From Marinobacter adhaerens HP15 (GTDB taxonomy: Bacteria; Pseudomonadota; Gammaproteobacteria; Pseudomonadales; Oleiphilaceae), in assembly GCF_000166295.1 (NCBI RefSeq), contig NC_017506.1, forward strand, positions 2,728,001 through 2,792,000: DNA of 64,000 bases, read 5' to 3'. A program made the translations under genes and the position numbers. A model generated the notes under the pieces. That model was not told the origin of the DNA, made no database searches, and was given only the letters and a program-made list of their open reading frames with translations. The number at the start of each line of letters is the position of its first letter. Positions within the stretch are counted from its first letter, which is position 1. Below, piece after piece: positions 33,239 through 41,275 of the stretch.

Positions 33239-34435
33239 TTATCCGATGGCCTGCATGGCTTTGAGTTCTGCAATCCGCTCATCGCTATAGCCCAGGGACT
33301 TCAGGACATCCTCGGTGTGCTGGCCCAGCAGGGGCGGCGCGGTGTAGGAATCTGAAGAGTCGACGCTGAGCTTGATCGGGTTGCCCGGCGCCTTGACGGT
33401 GCCACCATCGAACTGGGGAATATCCACCACCATGTTGCGGAACAACACTTGGGGGTCGCTAAGGGCATCGGAGAACTTGTTGACCGGAGCACACGGAATG
33501 CGGGCGCTGGAGAGCAGCTCCACCCAGTGTTCGGTGGTGTTGGTCTTGAGCAGATCGGTAAGGATGCCGTTGATCTTGTGTTTGTCGGCAAATCGCCCGG
33601 GCTGAGTTTTGTAGGCTGGATCCCGCAGCTCATCAATGCCCAAAAGCTCCACCAAGTTGTCCCAGAAGCTGTCGAAGATCACCGCAATAATTACGAAGCC
33701 GTTGCTGGTGCGGAAGGCATCGTAGGGCACATGGACAAAATGACCGTTCCCGATCGGAGACGGATTATCGCCGCTGAGGAAATACATTGTTGCCATGTAG
33801 TTGAGCATGCTGATCTGGCAGTCGAGCATGGAAATGTCCACATGCTGTCCGTAGCCGTTGACCGCGCGGGAATGTAAGGCCGCCAGGACCCCCATCACCG
33901 CAAACATGCCTCCACCAAGGTCGCCAATGGGTATACCAGCCCGGGCCGGATGTTCAGCATCATGTCCGGTGATCGACATGCCGCCACCAATACCCTGGAC
34001 CACCTGATCAAATGCCGGGCGCTTGAAATTGGGCCCGGCCTGCCCGAATCCAGTTACCGAACAGGTAATGATGCGAGGATTCACCCTCGATAGATGCTCG
34101 TGATCAATCTTGAGCTTCGCTGGCACGCCGGCGGAGAAGTTATCAAGCACGATGTCGGCGTCTTTGACCAAATCATAGAAGGTCTGTAGACCAGCCTCGG
34201 ACTTCAGATCAATGCAGACACTCTTCTTGTTGCGATTGAGGGTAATGAAGTAGGCGCCGTGACCGTTGTAGGAATTGCGGGGATCCTTGGCAAGTAATGA
34301 GCGGGTGCCTTCGCCTTTCAGGGGCTCTACCTTGATGGATTCTGCTCCCATGTCGGCCAGCAGCATTCCTGCGTAAGGGCCGGACAGCATATGGGTCAGA
34401 TCGATTATCCGGACGCCTTCCAGTGGTTTAGTCAT
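33239..34435 (-). CDS. CaiB/BaiF family (class III) CoA-transferase
   Basis: A 398-residue CoA-transferase. The N-terminus LEGVRIIDLTHMLSGPYAG and catalytic Asp172 in IPIGDLGGG are typical; the family transfers CoA between carboxylates through an aspartyl-CoA anhydride. Members act on glutarate, 3-hydroxy-3-methylglutarate, itaconate, oxalate and carnitine. It is the first gene after the sigma-54 promoter, 10 bases ahead of the HMG-CoA-lyase-like gene, which supports a role in activating a branched dicarboxylate for lyase cleavage. Confidence 0.88.
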   Translation of the reverse strand: MTKPLEGVRIIDLTHMLSGPYAGMLLADMGAESIKVEPLKGEGTRSLLAKDPRNSYNGHGAYFITLNRNKKSVCIDLKSEAGLQTFYDLVKDADIVLDNFSAGVPAKLKIDHEHLSRVNPRIITCSVTGFGQAGPNFKRPAFDQVVQGIGGGMSITGHDAEHPARAGIPIGDLGGGMFAVMGVLAALHSRAVNGYGQHVDISMLDCQISMLNYMATMYFLSGDNPSPIGNGHFVHVPYDAFRTSNGFVIIAVIFDSFWDNLVELLGIDELRDPAYKTQPGRFADKHKINGILTDLLKTNTTEHWVELLSSARIPCAPVNKFSDALSDPQVLFRNMVVDIPQFDGGTVKAPGNPIKLSVDSSDSYTAPPLLGQHTEDVLKSLGYSDERIAELKAMQAIG

Positions 34436-34507
34436 AGTCAGTCAGCACACGGTTGTTGGATTGATGTTGTTGTTCATCAACAGGACGAACCTTTTACATC
34501 CACCATC

Positions 34508-34523
34508 GCAAAGCCGGTGCCAA
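34508..34523 (-). promoter_or_regulatory. Sigma-54 (-24/-12) promoter heading the 14-gene block
   Basis: Read on the minus strand the site is TTGGCACCGGCTTTGC: the -24 box TGGCAC (34522-34517), five bases, then the -12 box TTGC (34511-34508). This fits the sigma-54 consensus TGGCACR-N4-TTGCW almost perfectly. The expected start of transcription is near 34497, about 60 bases before the CoA-transferase ATG. The only sigma-54 activator gene in the window is the PrpR-type gene within this same block. Confidence 0.8.
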
Positions 34524-34550
34524 CTCTTGATAGACACAAAGAGAATCTTT

Positions 34551-34563
34551 CAAGCTGTTGAAA
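34551..34563 (-). promoter_or_regulatory. IHF-like site between promoter and upstream palindromes
   Basis: On the plus strand CAAGCTGTTGAAA matches the inverted IHF consensus YAANNNNTTGATW with one mismatch. It lies between the sigma-54 promoter and the paired palindromes, where a DNA bend would bring a bound activator to the polymerase. IHF consensus matches are common by chance, so this is supportive only. Confidence 0.4.
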
Positions 34564-34619
34564 ATTAGGTATTATTTCGTAGGTAGAAACACGTAACGGA
34601 GGGTTATCGGATGAAGAAA

Positions 34620-34662
34620 AACCATTTCATTTTGAAATCCTTTAATTCAAAGTGAAATGGTT
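34620..34662. promoter_or_regulatory. Paired palindromes: candidate activator-binding sites (or dadA terminator)
   Basis: Two tandem palindromes of the form ATTTCA-N3-TGAAAT lie at 34624-34638 (perfect) and 34644-34658 (one mismatch), with centres 20 bases apart, close to two helical turns. Together they also form one larger inverted repeat (34620-34636 with 34646-34662, 16 of 17 matches). They lie about 145 bases upstream of the predicted sigma-54 start, a normal enhancer distance. Alternative reading: on the minus strand the AT-rich hairpin is followed by TTTTTCTT and stands about 50 bases after the dadA stop, so it could instead terminate dadA. Both roles are possible at once. Confidence 0.55.
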
Positions 34663-34710
34663 TGGGGCTTGACCGAGATGCTCGCACCGGACTGGAGGTA
34701 GCCAGACCTT

Positions 34711-35964
34711 CTAGAGCCCGGAAAACGTAAAATCCACCTCAGGCTTGCGGCCGTCAATAATGTCCGCAAGGGCCGCGGCGGAACCACAGGAATGGGTCCA
34801 TCCAAGGGTGCCGTGTCCGGTATTCAGGTAAAGGTTGGCGAAGTGGCTTTTTCCGATGTACGGCACGTTGGAAGGCGTCGCAGGCCGTAAACCGGTCCAG
34901 AACTCCGCCTGATCCCAGTAACCTGCTTCGGGCATGACTTCCGCTGTGCGGCGCACGATAGCCCGGCAGCGGGTATAGTTCAGTTTCCGGCTGTAGCCGT
35001 TCAGTTCGGCCGTGCCCGCCACGCGCATGCGATCACCCAGGCGGGAATAAACCAGCTTGTACTCGTCGTCAGTGAGGCTGACATTGAACGCCGCCTCCTC
35101 GTTCTTCACCGGTACCGTAATCGAATAGCCTTTGGCCGGATAGATGTTGAGGAAAATACCGAGCTGACTGGCAAGCGCTGCACTGAAGCTGCCCATGCTC
35201 AGCACGTAGGCATCCGCGCGCAGCGTCTCATGATGGCCGTCCCGAAGGGTCTGGATCCCAAGTACCCGCTCGCCGGCGCGTTCGAAGCTCAGGATTTCAG
35301 TGCCGTACCGGAACTCTACGCCGGCCTCCGCGCAGCGTTTTGCAAGGTTCTGGGTAAACATCCGGGCATCACCGGATTCGTCTTCCGAGGTGTAGGTTGC
35401 CCCGGCAATCCGGTTGCGGATCGGCTTGAGTGCCGGCTCCAGCTCTACCGCCCGGTCTGCATCGATAATCTGGCGGTCACACCCCAGATCCTGCATGATC
35501 CGGGTCGGCTCCATGGCACCGTCAAACTCCGCAGGATTGGTGTAGAAGTGCAGGATACCCTTCTCGAGATGGTTGTACTCGATGCCCGCTTCCTCACGCA
35601 GAGCCTGCAACTGGCTGCAGCTGTAGGTGCCGAGATTTACCATCTGGCGGATGTTGTGGGCAGCCCGGGCCAAGGTGCACTGCCCCAGAAAAGAGAGCGC
35701 CCAGCGCCACTGGGCAGGATCCAGTCTTGGCCGGAACAGCAGAGGCGCGTCGGGCTGGAACAGCCACTTCATGACTTTCAGAGGGGCGGACGGGTTGGCC
35801 CACGGCTCCGCATGGGAAACGGAGATCTGACCGCCGTTGGCATAACTGGTTTCCAGGCCGGCCTGGTTCTGGCGATCAACCACAGTTACCTGGTGCCCCT
35901 GCTTCTGCAGATACCAGGCCGTGGTAGTACCCACAACGCCTGCGCCCAAAACCAGTATATGCAT
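34711..35964 (-). CDS. dadA: D-amino acid dehydrogenase
   Basis: An FAD-dependent, membrane-associated enzyme (417 residues) that oxidises D-amino acids, especially D-alanine, to keto acids and feeds electrons to the respiratory chain. The N-terminal MHILVLGAGVVGTTTAWYL is the dinucleotide-binding fold; SYANGGQISVSHAEPWA and GLRPATPSNVPYIG are DadA hallmarks. The start at 35964 has GGAGG five bases upstream. No dadX or dadR is adjacent. The sigma-54-controlled block begins downstream after about 275 bases. Confidence 0.93.
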   Translation of the reverse strand: MHILVLGAGVVGTTTAWYLQKQGHQVTVVDRQNQAGLETSYANGGQISVSHAEPWANPSAPLKVMKWLFQPDAPLLFRPRLDPAQWRWALSFLGQCTLARAAHNIRQMVNLGTYSCSQLQALREEAGIEYNHLEKGILHFYTNPAEFDGAMEPTRIMQDLGCDRQIIDADRAVELEPALKPIRNRIAGATYTSEDESGDARMFTQNLAKRCAEAGVEFRYGTEILSFERAGERVLGIQTLRDGHHETLRADAYVLSMGSFSAALASQLGIFLNIYPAKGYSITVPVKNEEAAFNVSLTDDEYKLVYSRLGDRMRVAGTAELNGYSRKLNYTRCRAIVRRTAEVMPEAGYWDQAEFWTGLRPATPSNVPYIGKSHFANLYLNTGHGTLGWTHSCGSAAALADIIDGRKPEVDFTFSGL

Positions 35965-36107
35965 GCTTGCCTCCGGTCGAACAGAATCCGCCATCCAACG
36001 GCATAATTGCAGGGATTTCTGGGCAGATTCCGGTTGGTATGAAAGTCGGGATTTGTTAACGCGGGCTCTATTGTAACGTGAGCGTGGGGGATTTGCGTGT
36101 TATACCA

Positions 36108-36464
36108 TCAGCCACCGGCGCGCTTCACCGTCCACCCGTTTTGCTCAAGCAGCGGAACCAGAAGATCCCGCTGGTCGCCCTGAATTTCGACCACACCATC
36201 TTTTACCGTGCCACCGGTGCCGCATTTGGCTTTCAACACCTTGGCATAGGCTTTCAGTTCTTTGTCGTCCAGTGGAATGCCGGTAATCAGGGTGACACCC
36301 TTACCCTTGCGGCCCTTGGTCTCCCGGCTCACTCTGACAATGCCATCCCCGGCAGGCCGTGATGATGTACCGCAGGTACATTCATTCAAGGGGTTACGGC
36401 AATCCGGGCACATACGCCCCTGCTCGGTCGAAAAAACCAGACCGCCCTCAGATCGCTTCTTCAT
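36108..36464 (-). CDS. yciH: Translation initiation factor SUI1/eIF1-like protein
   Basis: A 118-residue YciH-family protein. The N-terminus holds a zinc-ribbon-like [13 protein letters not shown], and the SUI1 domain contains the basic loop [15 protein letters not shown] and [19 protein letters not shown]. It is thought to affect start-codon fidelity in bacteria, but its physiological role is unclear. It stands 34 bases after the DUF4136 gene in the same direction. Confidence 0.92.
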   Translation of the reverse strand: MKKRSEGGLVFSTEQGRMCPDCRNPLNECTCGTSSRPAGDGIVRVSRETKGRKGKGVTLITGIPLDDKELKAYAKVLKAKCGTGGTVKDGVVEIQGDQRDLLVPLLEQNGWTVKRAGG

Positions 36465-36498
36465 TCTGTCTCCGTGCTATTCCTGTCTTGTAACGCCT

Positions 36499-37029
36499 TC
36501 AATCGAGACCAGGAGGATACTTGGTAAACATTTCGGCCACGACCTCGTCGATCAATTCTCTTCGGGTCTCGGGTGACTGGTTTTCATTGAGATAACGCCG
36601 ACTGGCGGCGCGCCAGACAACTTCTTTCGACTTGCTGTCTGCCAGCTCTACAACCAGCTTTCCCTCTTCAATTTCACGTACCGGTGGCGGCGCAGACAGG
36701 GCCCAGCCGAAATTCCCGCTACCAAAACCAAATCCGAGTCCCAGCCCCGTCTGCTCAAGGCGCTCCTCGGGCACGATCTGCCAGCTTACCAGCAAGTCGG
36801 CCTCTGCTTCAGGGACCTGTTTCAGCGCTTTGCGATTCAGCTCTCGCTCGACGGCACTGCGCACCCGAGTGCCGTCGAGTGAGGTAAAGGAAGACGAATC
36901 GGTGCCACCGGCAAACGCCCAGGAGGAATAATTACCGAAAACCACGGAAGAGTTGTAGTCGGTCACCACGTTGCTGGCACAACCGGTCATGGCCAGTGCA
37001 ACAACCGCTAACATCAGAAAACGCATCAT
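36499..37029 (-). CDS. DUF4136 lipoprotein
   Basis: A 176-residue lipoprotein: MMRFLMLAVVALAMTGC gives a clear lipobox, and ASNVVTDYNSSVVFGNYSSWAF is the usual DUF4136 start. The mature protein also contains a glycine/phenylalanine-rich stretch (LGLGFGFGSGNFGW). The function of the family is unknown; it is probably anchored in the outer membrane. The ATG at 37029 was chosen over 37089 because only it gives a signal peptide at the N-terminus. Confidence 0.85.
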   Translation of the reverse strand: MMRFLMLAVVALAMTGCASNVVTDYNSSVVFGNYSSWAFAGGTDSSSFTSLDGTRVRSAVERELNRKALKQVPEAEADLLVSWQIVPEERLEQTGLGLGFGFGSGNFGWALSAPPPVREIEEGKLVVELADSKSKEVVWRAASRRYLNENQSPETRRELIDEVVAEMFTKYPPGLD

Positions 37030-37107
37030 GATTCCTGTCCTCGATTGAGACTCAGATTTACGAACAGTATACGCCTCGCAGACGCACAACGATGCCCCCG
37101 GGATCCG

Positions 37108-37713
37108 TCACCTTTCTAAACTGTAATCCAGTTTATGGGCATCGCAGAAGGCTCCGAATGCCTCGACCTGATCCTCGGGAACCAGAACACCAGCCCGTAC
37201 CGAGGCCCCGTAATCCACCGATTCCACCGATGCCCCGTTCATCTCACACCAGTGCCGCAGCGGTTGCTCGTCAGCAAATGACAGGAGCACCAGCACGTCC
37301 ACCATGGGCTTCTGGACCACCCGGTCAACAGCCGACAGCACGCTCTCTGCAGCTCCGGCATAGGCTCGCACCAGGCCACCGGCGCCCAGTTTGATGCCAC
37401 CAAAGTACCGGACCACCATCACCAGCACATCTCCCATATCCTTGTGCTGAATCACGTTGAGAATCGGCTTTCCGGCCGTTCCGGACGGCTCACCATCATC
37501 GTTCATCCCAGCTTCGGCGGCAGAACCGGGACGCCCGATCTGGTAGGCCCAGCAGATATGCCGGGCGTCCGGATGGTCCTGGTGGGCCTGTTCCAGCCAG
37601 TCCTTCACCTCCTCCCGCGAACTCACCGGGGCTACCCGGGCAATGAACCGGCTTTTCTTCACTTCCGTTTCACGCTCAAGGTATCCTGCCGGAACGGGGT
37701 AATCTTTTTTCAT
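37108..37713 (-). CDS. yigZ: YigZ/IMPACT-family protein
   Basis: A 201-residue protein of the UPF0029/IMPACT family. KKSRFIARVAPVSSREE, DDGEPSGTAGKPILNV and VVRYFGGIKLGAGGLVRAY are the conserved blocks. Its biochemical role is not settled. The ATG at 37713 is used; the frame could start at a TTG two codons earlier. It is divergent from a small gene at 37726 with only 12 bases between the starts. Confidence 0.92.
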   Translation of the reverse strand: MKKDYPVPAGYLERETEVKKSRFIARVAPVSSREEVKDWLEQAHQDHPDARHICWAYQIGRPGSAAEAGMNDDGEPSGTAGKPILNVIQHKDMGDVLVMVVRYFGGIKLGAGGLVRAYAGAAESVLSAVDRVVQKPMVDVLVLLSFADEQPLRHWCEMNGASVESVDYGASVRAGVLVPEDQVEAFGAFCDAHKLDYSLER

Positions 37714-37725
37714 GGACAACGACCT

Positions 37726-37926
37726 ATGGCCTCTGAAGACGAATACAACAACCCGGGCACGGCAAAGCCCGCGAAGATTCGGAAAGCGGCCTGCGGAATC
37801 CGCTTTGACGAAGACGAGCTGCAGGAGGGTATCGACTTTTCCGGCGCCGAAAAACTGAAACCTTCCGACCCGGAGCCGGAGTCAGCCGCCCCCGAAAAAC
37901 ACCGGAAGGCGAAGCGTCACCCGTAA
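37726..37926 (+). CDS. Small acidic/charged hypothetical protein
   Basis: A 66-residue frame (MASEDEYNNPGTAKPAKIRK...) with no hydrophobic segment, rich in Glu, Asp, Lys and Pro and ending in a basic tail (KHRKAKRHP). It starts 12 bases from yigZ on the opposite strand and overlaps the end of the kinase gene by 45 bases. There is no strong ribosome-binding site. It could be a real small protein or a chance frame; the length and biased composition favour real only weakly. Confidence 0.35.
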   Translation: MASEDEYNNPGTAKPAKIRKAACGIRFDEDELQEGIDFSGAEKLKPSDPEPESAAPEKHRKAKRHP

Positions 37927-39204
37927 GCCGCCAGTTTCTCCCGCTGCTGCCCCGATCACGCCATCGTGGGCCGCTACGATGTCTCTGGCAATAGCCAGGC
38001 CAAGCCCCCAGCCCGTGCCCCCGCGAGACTTGTCTGCGCGGAAGAACGGCTCGAAAAGCTGGCCGATCAGCTCATCCGGAACGCCCGGCCCCTCGTCATC
38101 AACCGTTAGCGTCAACCAGTCATCGGCCACCGTCACGGCGAGATGAACAGCCCTGCCAGGTGGCGTGTGGTCGAGGGCATTCTGCAGGATGTTGTCGATG
38201 GCTCGCTGTAAAAGCCCTTCATCACCCAGCACCGACGCCCTTGAACTTTCCGGCGACACCACGAGTTTGCAGTCCACACCCTGGTGTTCGGCATAGTCCG
38301 CTGCATCCTTGAGGACCTGATTGATCACATGCACCAGCCGGAGGGGCTCGCGCTCGATATCGCCGCCGGCTTCGGTGACCCGGTATAACGTCAGTATCTG
38401 ACCAGTCATGGTTTCAAGCCGTTCGTTCTGGCGCAGAATGCTGGCCATCAGCTCTTCATCTGCACCGGCCTCGTTTGCCAGCTCAATGGCGATACGCTGG
38501 CGGGTGAGCGGCGTTCGCAAATCGTGGGAAATATCCCGAAGCAGATGTTTCTGGCGTTCCAGCAGACTGCAGAGCTGTTCGGTCATGGCATTGAAAGCCG
38601 TGGCCAGTTGTCCCACCTCATCCCGGCGTTGGGCGATCTTTTCGCTGACTCTCAGAGAATTATCACCGGCCGCAATCGCCTGGGCGGTGCTTTCCATGTG
38701 TTTCAACGGTCGCGATACCAGGCGGGCGATCCACCAGCACGCCAGTGAAATCATCAGCAGGGCCAGCCCGAGCTCGATGGCCCTGAAGAATCTCGGGTTG
38801 AGCCAGCCAGCGCCCTGCACCCGTGGCCAGGCCACCAGCCGGTAACCGCCGCCAACGTCCAGTACCGCGGGTTTCTGCGGGTACCAGCCGGATTTCATGC
38901 GGTCGCGGATGAACGAGGGCAGCTTGCCATCGTTTTCATCCTGTTCGAGCAACACCAGAAACAGTTCAAGACGCTCGCCTTCGTCCCGCAGAAAGCGCCA
39001 CGCTTCGCCACGGTCACCGGCCTCGCGGATTGCGATAGCTTCTTCGGCCAGATCCCTTAGACCTGCCTGGCGCTCGATGGCTTCCCGCTCCCGGTCCAGA
39101 AGCATCCTGGTTGCAAGGTTACTGGCCACCACGGTGACCGCCATAGCCAGCCAGATCGACAGGAAGATCCGCCAGAACAGAGGGAACATGGGCCGCTGTT
39201 TCAT
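37882..39204 (-). CDS. Two-component sensor histidine kinase (OmpR-partner class)
   Basis: A 440-residue membrane kinase: helices at about 10-30 and 143-162 flank a periplasmic domain of some 110 residues, then HAMP, the phospho-acceptor His227 in HLLRDISHDLRTPL, and ATP-binding motifs (NILQNALDH, VDDEGPGVPDE, GTGWGLGLAIARDIV). The ATG overlaps the response regulator's TGA. The overall layout resembles RstB or CpxA, but the sensed signal cannot be inferred. Confidence 0.92.
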   Translation of the reverse strand: MKQRPMFPLFWRIFLSIWLAMAVTVVASNLATRMLLDREREAIERQAGLRDLAEEAIAIREAGDRGEAWRFLRDEGERLELFLVLLEQDENDGKLPSFIRDRMKSGWYPQKPAVLDVGGGYRLVAWPRVQGAGWLNPRFFRAIELGLALLMISLACWWIARLVSRPLKHMESTAQAIAAGDNSLRVSEKIAQRRDEVGQLATAFNAMTEQLCSLLERQKHLLRDISHDLRTPLTRQRIAIELANEAGADEELMASILRQNERLETMTGQILTLYRVTEAGGDIEREPLRLVHVINQVLKDAADYAEHQGVDCKLVVSPESSRASVLGDEGLLQRAIDNILQNALDHTPPGRAVHLAVTVADDWLTLTVDDEGPGVPDELIGQLFEPFFRADKSRGGTGWGLGLAIARDIVAAHDGVIGAAAGETGGLRVTLRLPVFFGGG

Positions 39205-39887
39205 TCCGGCACCCTATAGCTGTAACCCAGCCCCCTAACGGTTTCGATACGGGGCGGGTCGTCGTTGCCCAGCTTTTTGCGAAGGTTACTGATGTGCATA
39301 TCAAGGGTGCGGTCGTAAGCTTCAAGGCGCCGGCCCAGCGCCCATTGCATGAGATCGGTTTTGCGGACCACGCTGCCTGCATGTGCCAGAAGAACCTGCA
39401 GAACCTCGTACTCGGTGGCGGTCAGCTCCATCGCCACATCATTCTGGTAAATTCGGCGATGACCCGGCTCGACACGGAGGTCGCCATAGGTCCGGGCCGC
39501 ATTGACTTCGGTTTTCTGGTCCCAGGCAATCCGCCGCAAAAGCGCCTGCAGCCGGGCCACCAGCTCGCGCGGATTACAGGGTTTGGGAATATAGTCATCG
39601 GCACCAACCTCGAAACCGACGATCCGATCCGTTTCGTCGCCCCGGGCGGTCAGTAATACCACGGGCAGATGGGTCTCTGCCCTCAGTTCCCGCAACACCT
39701 CGAGGCCACTGATATCCGGCAGCATGATGTCCAGCACGACAATATCGCAGTCCTGACCCAGCGCCAGGGCGAGGCCGTCCCGGCCATTGGCAGCTTCCCG
39801 AATGGTAAATCCCTGATTGGTCAGGTAACGGGCAAGCAATTCCCGCAATTCATCATCGTCCTCGACCAGTAACACCCTGTTCTGCAT
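39201..39887 (-). CDS. OmpR-family response regulator
   Basis: A 228-residue protein: receiver domain with phospho-acceptor Asp53 (VVLDIMLPD) and Lys102, then a winged-helix DNA-binding domain (ELTATEYEVLQVLLAHAGSV and RTLDMHISNLRKKLG). The start at 39887 has GGAG upstream; the frame open to 39938 adds an unrelated N-terminus. It forms an operon with the kinase gene (ATGA overlap). Targets are unknown; autoregulation is usual for such pairs. Confidence 0.93.
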   Translation of the reverse strand: MQNRVLLVEDDDELRELLARYLTNQGFTIREAANGRDGLALALGQDCDIVVLDIMLPDISGLEVLRELRAETHLPVVLLTARGDETDRIVGFEVGADDYIPKPCNPRELVARLQALLRRIAWDQKTEVNAARTYGDLRVEPGHRRIYQNDVAMELTATEYEVLQVLLAHAGSVVRKTDLMQWALGRRLEAYDRTLDMHISNLRKKLGNDDPPRIETVRGLGYSYRVPE

Positions 39888-40060
39888 GTCGCTTCTCCAC
39901 CTGTCGTGCCGACCACAGTTGCTGCTGAAGTCTAACACGCTACCCGCAAACCACTGATTCGGGCCAGGTCACTTTGCAGAACCTTTACACTGACCCCGGG
40001 GTGATCAAAAGCCGTCTTCTGACGTATGGTATCGGGTACATAAAGGAGTTTTCCCTCACC

Positions 40061-41227
40061 ATGTCAGAACCCGGACCAGCGACTCTCACACTGGAAACCT
40101 GCACCAGCATCAATGATATTCCCGCCCCTGAGTGGGAGCGGCTGGCTGGGCATAGCAATCCATTTCTTCGTTACGAGTTTTTCCAGGCACTGGAAGCGTC
40201 CGGATGCACATCCCCGGAGACCGGGTGGTCGCCACGTCACCTCGTGTTCCGAAAGGCTGGCAGAATCGTCGGCCTTGCGCCGGCTTTTCTGAAGAGCCAC
40301 TCCATGGGGGAATATGTGTTTGACTGGGCCTGGGCCGATGCATACCAGCGGCATGGGCTGGCGTACTATCCAAAATTACTGATCGCCATTCCCTTCACGC
40401 CATCCTCAGGCCCAAGGCTGCTGCTGGATCCGGACATTCGACAACAGCTGGTACCGGAACAGGTTCATCACCTGTTGGACAGGCTGACCGATGAACTGGG
40501 AGCCCACTCCTGGCACCTGCTGTTTCCCGGCAAAGAGGACCAGGAGCTGCTTCAACACGAGCAGGCCTTACATCGCATCGGATGCCAGTTCCACTGGCAT
40601 AACCATGATTACCGTAATTTCGAGGACTTCCTGGCGGCGCTGACTTCCCGCAAGCGCAAGTCCATCCGCAAGGAACGTCGCCAGGTTGCGGACCAGGGAA
40701 TTTCCTTTACACGCTTTCATGGCCGGGATATTCCGGAGCACGTGCTTTCCGCGTTCTATGTGTTTTACCAGGCGACTTATCTGAAACGGGGCCAACGACC
40801 TTACCTCAACAAGCGATTCTTTGAGCTGCTTCAGGAACAGCTACCCGAACACGTACATCTGGTGATGGCAGTGCGCGAGGGCGAAATGATTGCCGGTGCC
40901 CTGTTCCTGGCGGGCACAACCACCCTCTACGGGCGTTACTGGGGTTGCCTTGATGAATACAACCACCTGCACTTTGAAACCTGCTACTACCAGGGCATCG
41001 AACTGGCGATGGACCTCGGCCTCAGCCATATTGATGCCGGAGCCCAGGGCGAACACAAACTGGTACGTGGCTTTGAGCCGGTAATCACCCACTCCTGGCA
41101 TGGCGTTCTGCACCCCGGCTTCCGCGAAGCCATAGAAAACTTCACCCGAGAGGAGGCAGACCACGTGCGTGCTTATTTCAGCGATGCGGAAGCCGCCCTG
41201 CCCTTCCGACAGCAGACGCCGGATTAA
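40061..41227 (+). CDS. GNAT-fold acyltransferase of the FemAB-like/COG3146 type
   Basis: A 388-residue protein with two GNAT-like halves. Landmarks are GWSPRHLVFRKAGRIVGLAP, the basic RKRKSIRKERRQV and the C-terminal HFETCYYQGIELAMDLGL and DAGAQGEHKLVRGFEP, which are conserved in the peptidogalycan-biosynthesis-labelled COG3146 family. The real substrate is unknown. The start is unsure: AAAGGAG precedes the chosen ATG by 12 bases, and the frame is open to 39974. It is divergent from the response regulator across a gap of about 170 bases with no clear promoter. Confidence 0.8.
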   Translation: MSEPGPATLTLETCTSINDIPAPEWERLAGHSNPFLRYEFFQALEASGCTSPETGWSPRHLVFRKAGRIVGLAPAFLKSHSMGEYVFDWAWADAYQRHGLAYYPKLLIAIPFTPSSGPRLLLDPDIRQQLVPEQVHHLLDRLTDELGAHSWHLLFPGKEDQELLQHEQALHRIGCQFHWHNHDYRNFEDFLAALTSRKRKSIRKERRQVADQGISFTRFHGRDIPEHVLSAFYVFYQATYLKRGQRPYLNKRFFELLQEQLPEHVHLVMAVREGEMIAGALFLAGTTTLYGRYWGCLDEYNHLHFETCYYQGIELAMDLGLSHIDAGAQGEHKLVRGFEPVITHSWHGVLHPGFREAIENFTREEADHVRAYFSDAEAALPFRQQTPD

Positions 41228-41275
41228 CTTCTATACTGATAGACCCAGACTGGATTTACGCGGGGGTCAGACACC

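Noticed and set aside
34611..34655. 14-residue ORF (MKKNHFILKSFNSK) with a GGAGGG site upstream
   Set aside because: It coincides with the paired palindromes, so its sequence is explained by them; no promoter or conservation evidence. A leader peptide or gene remnant remains a remote option.
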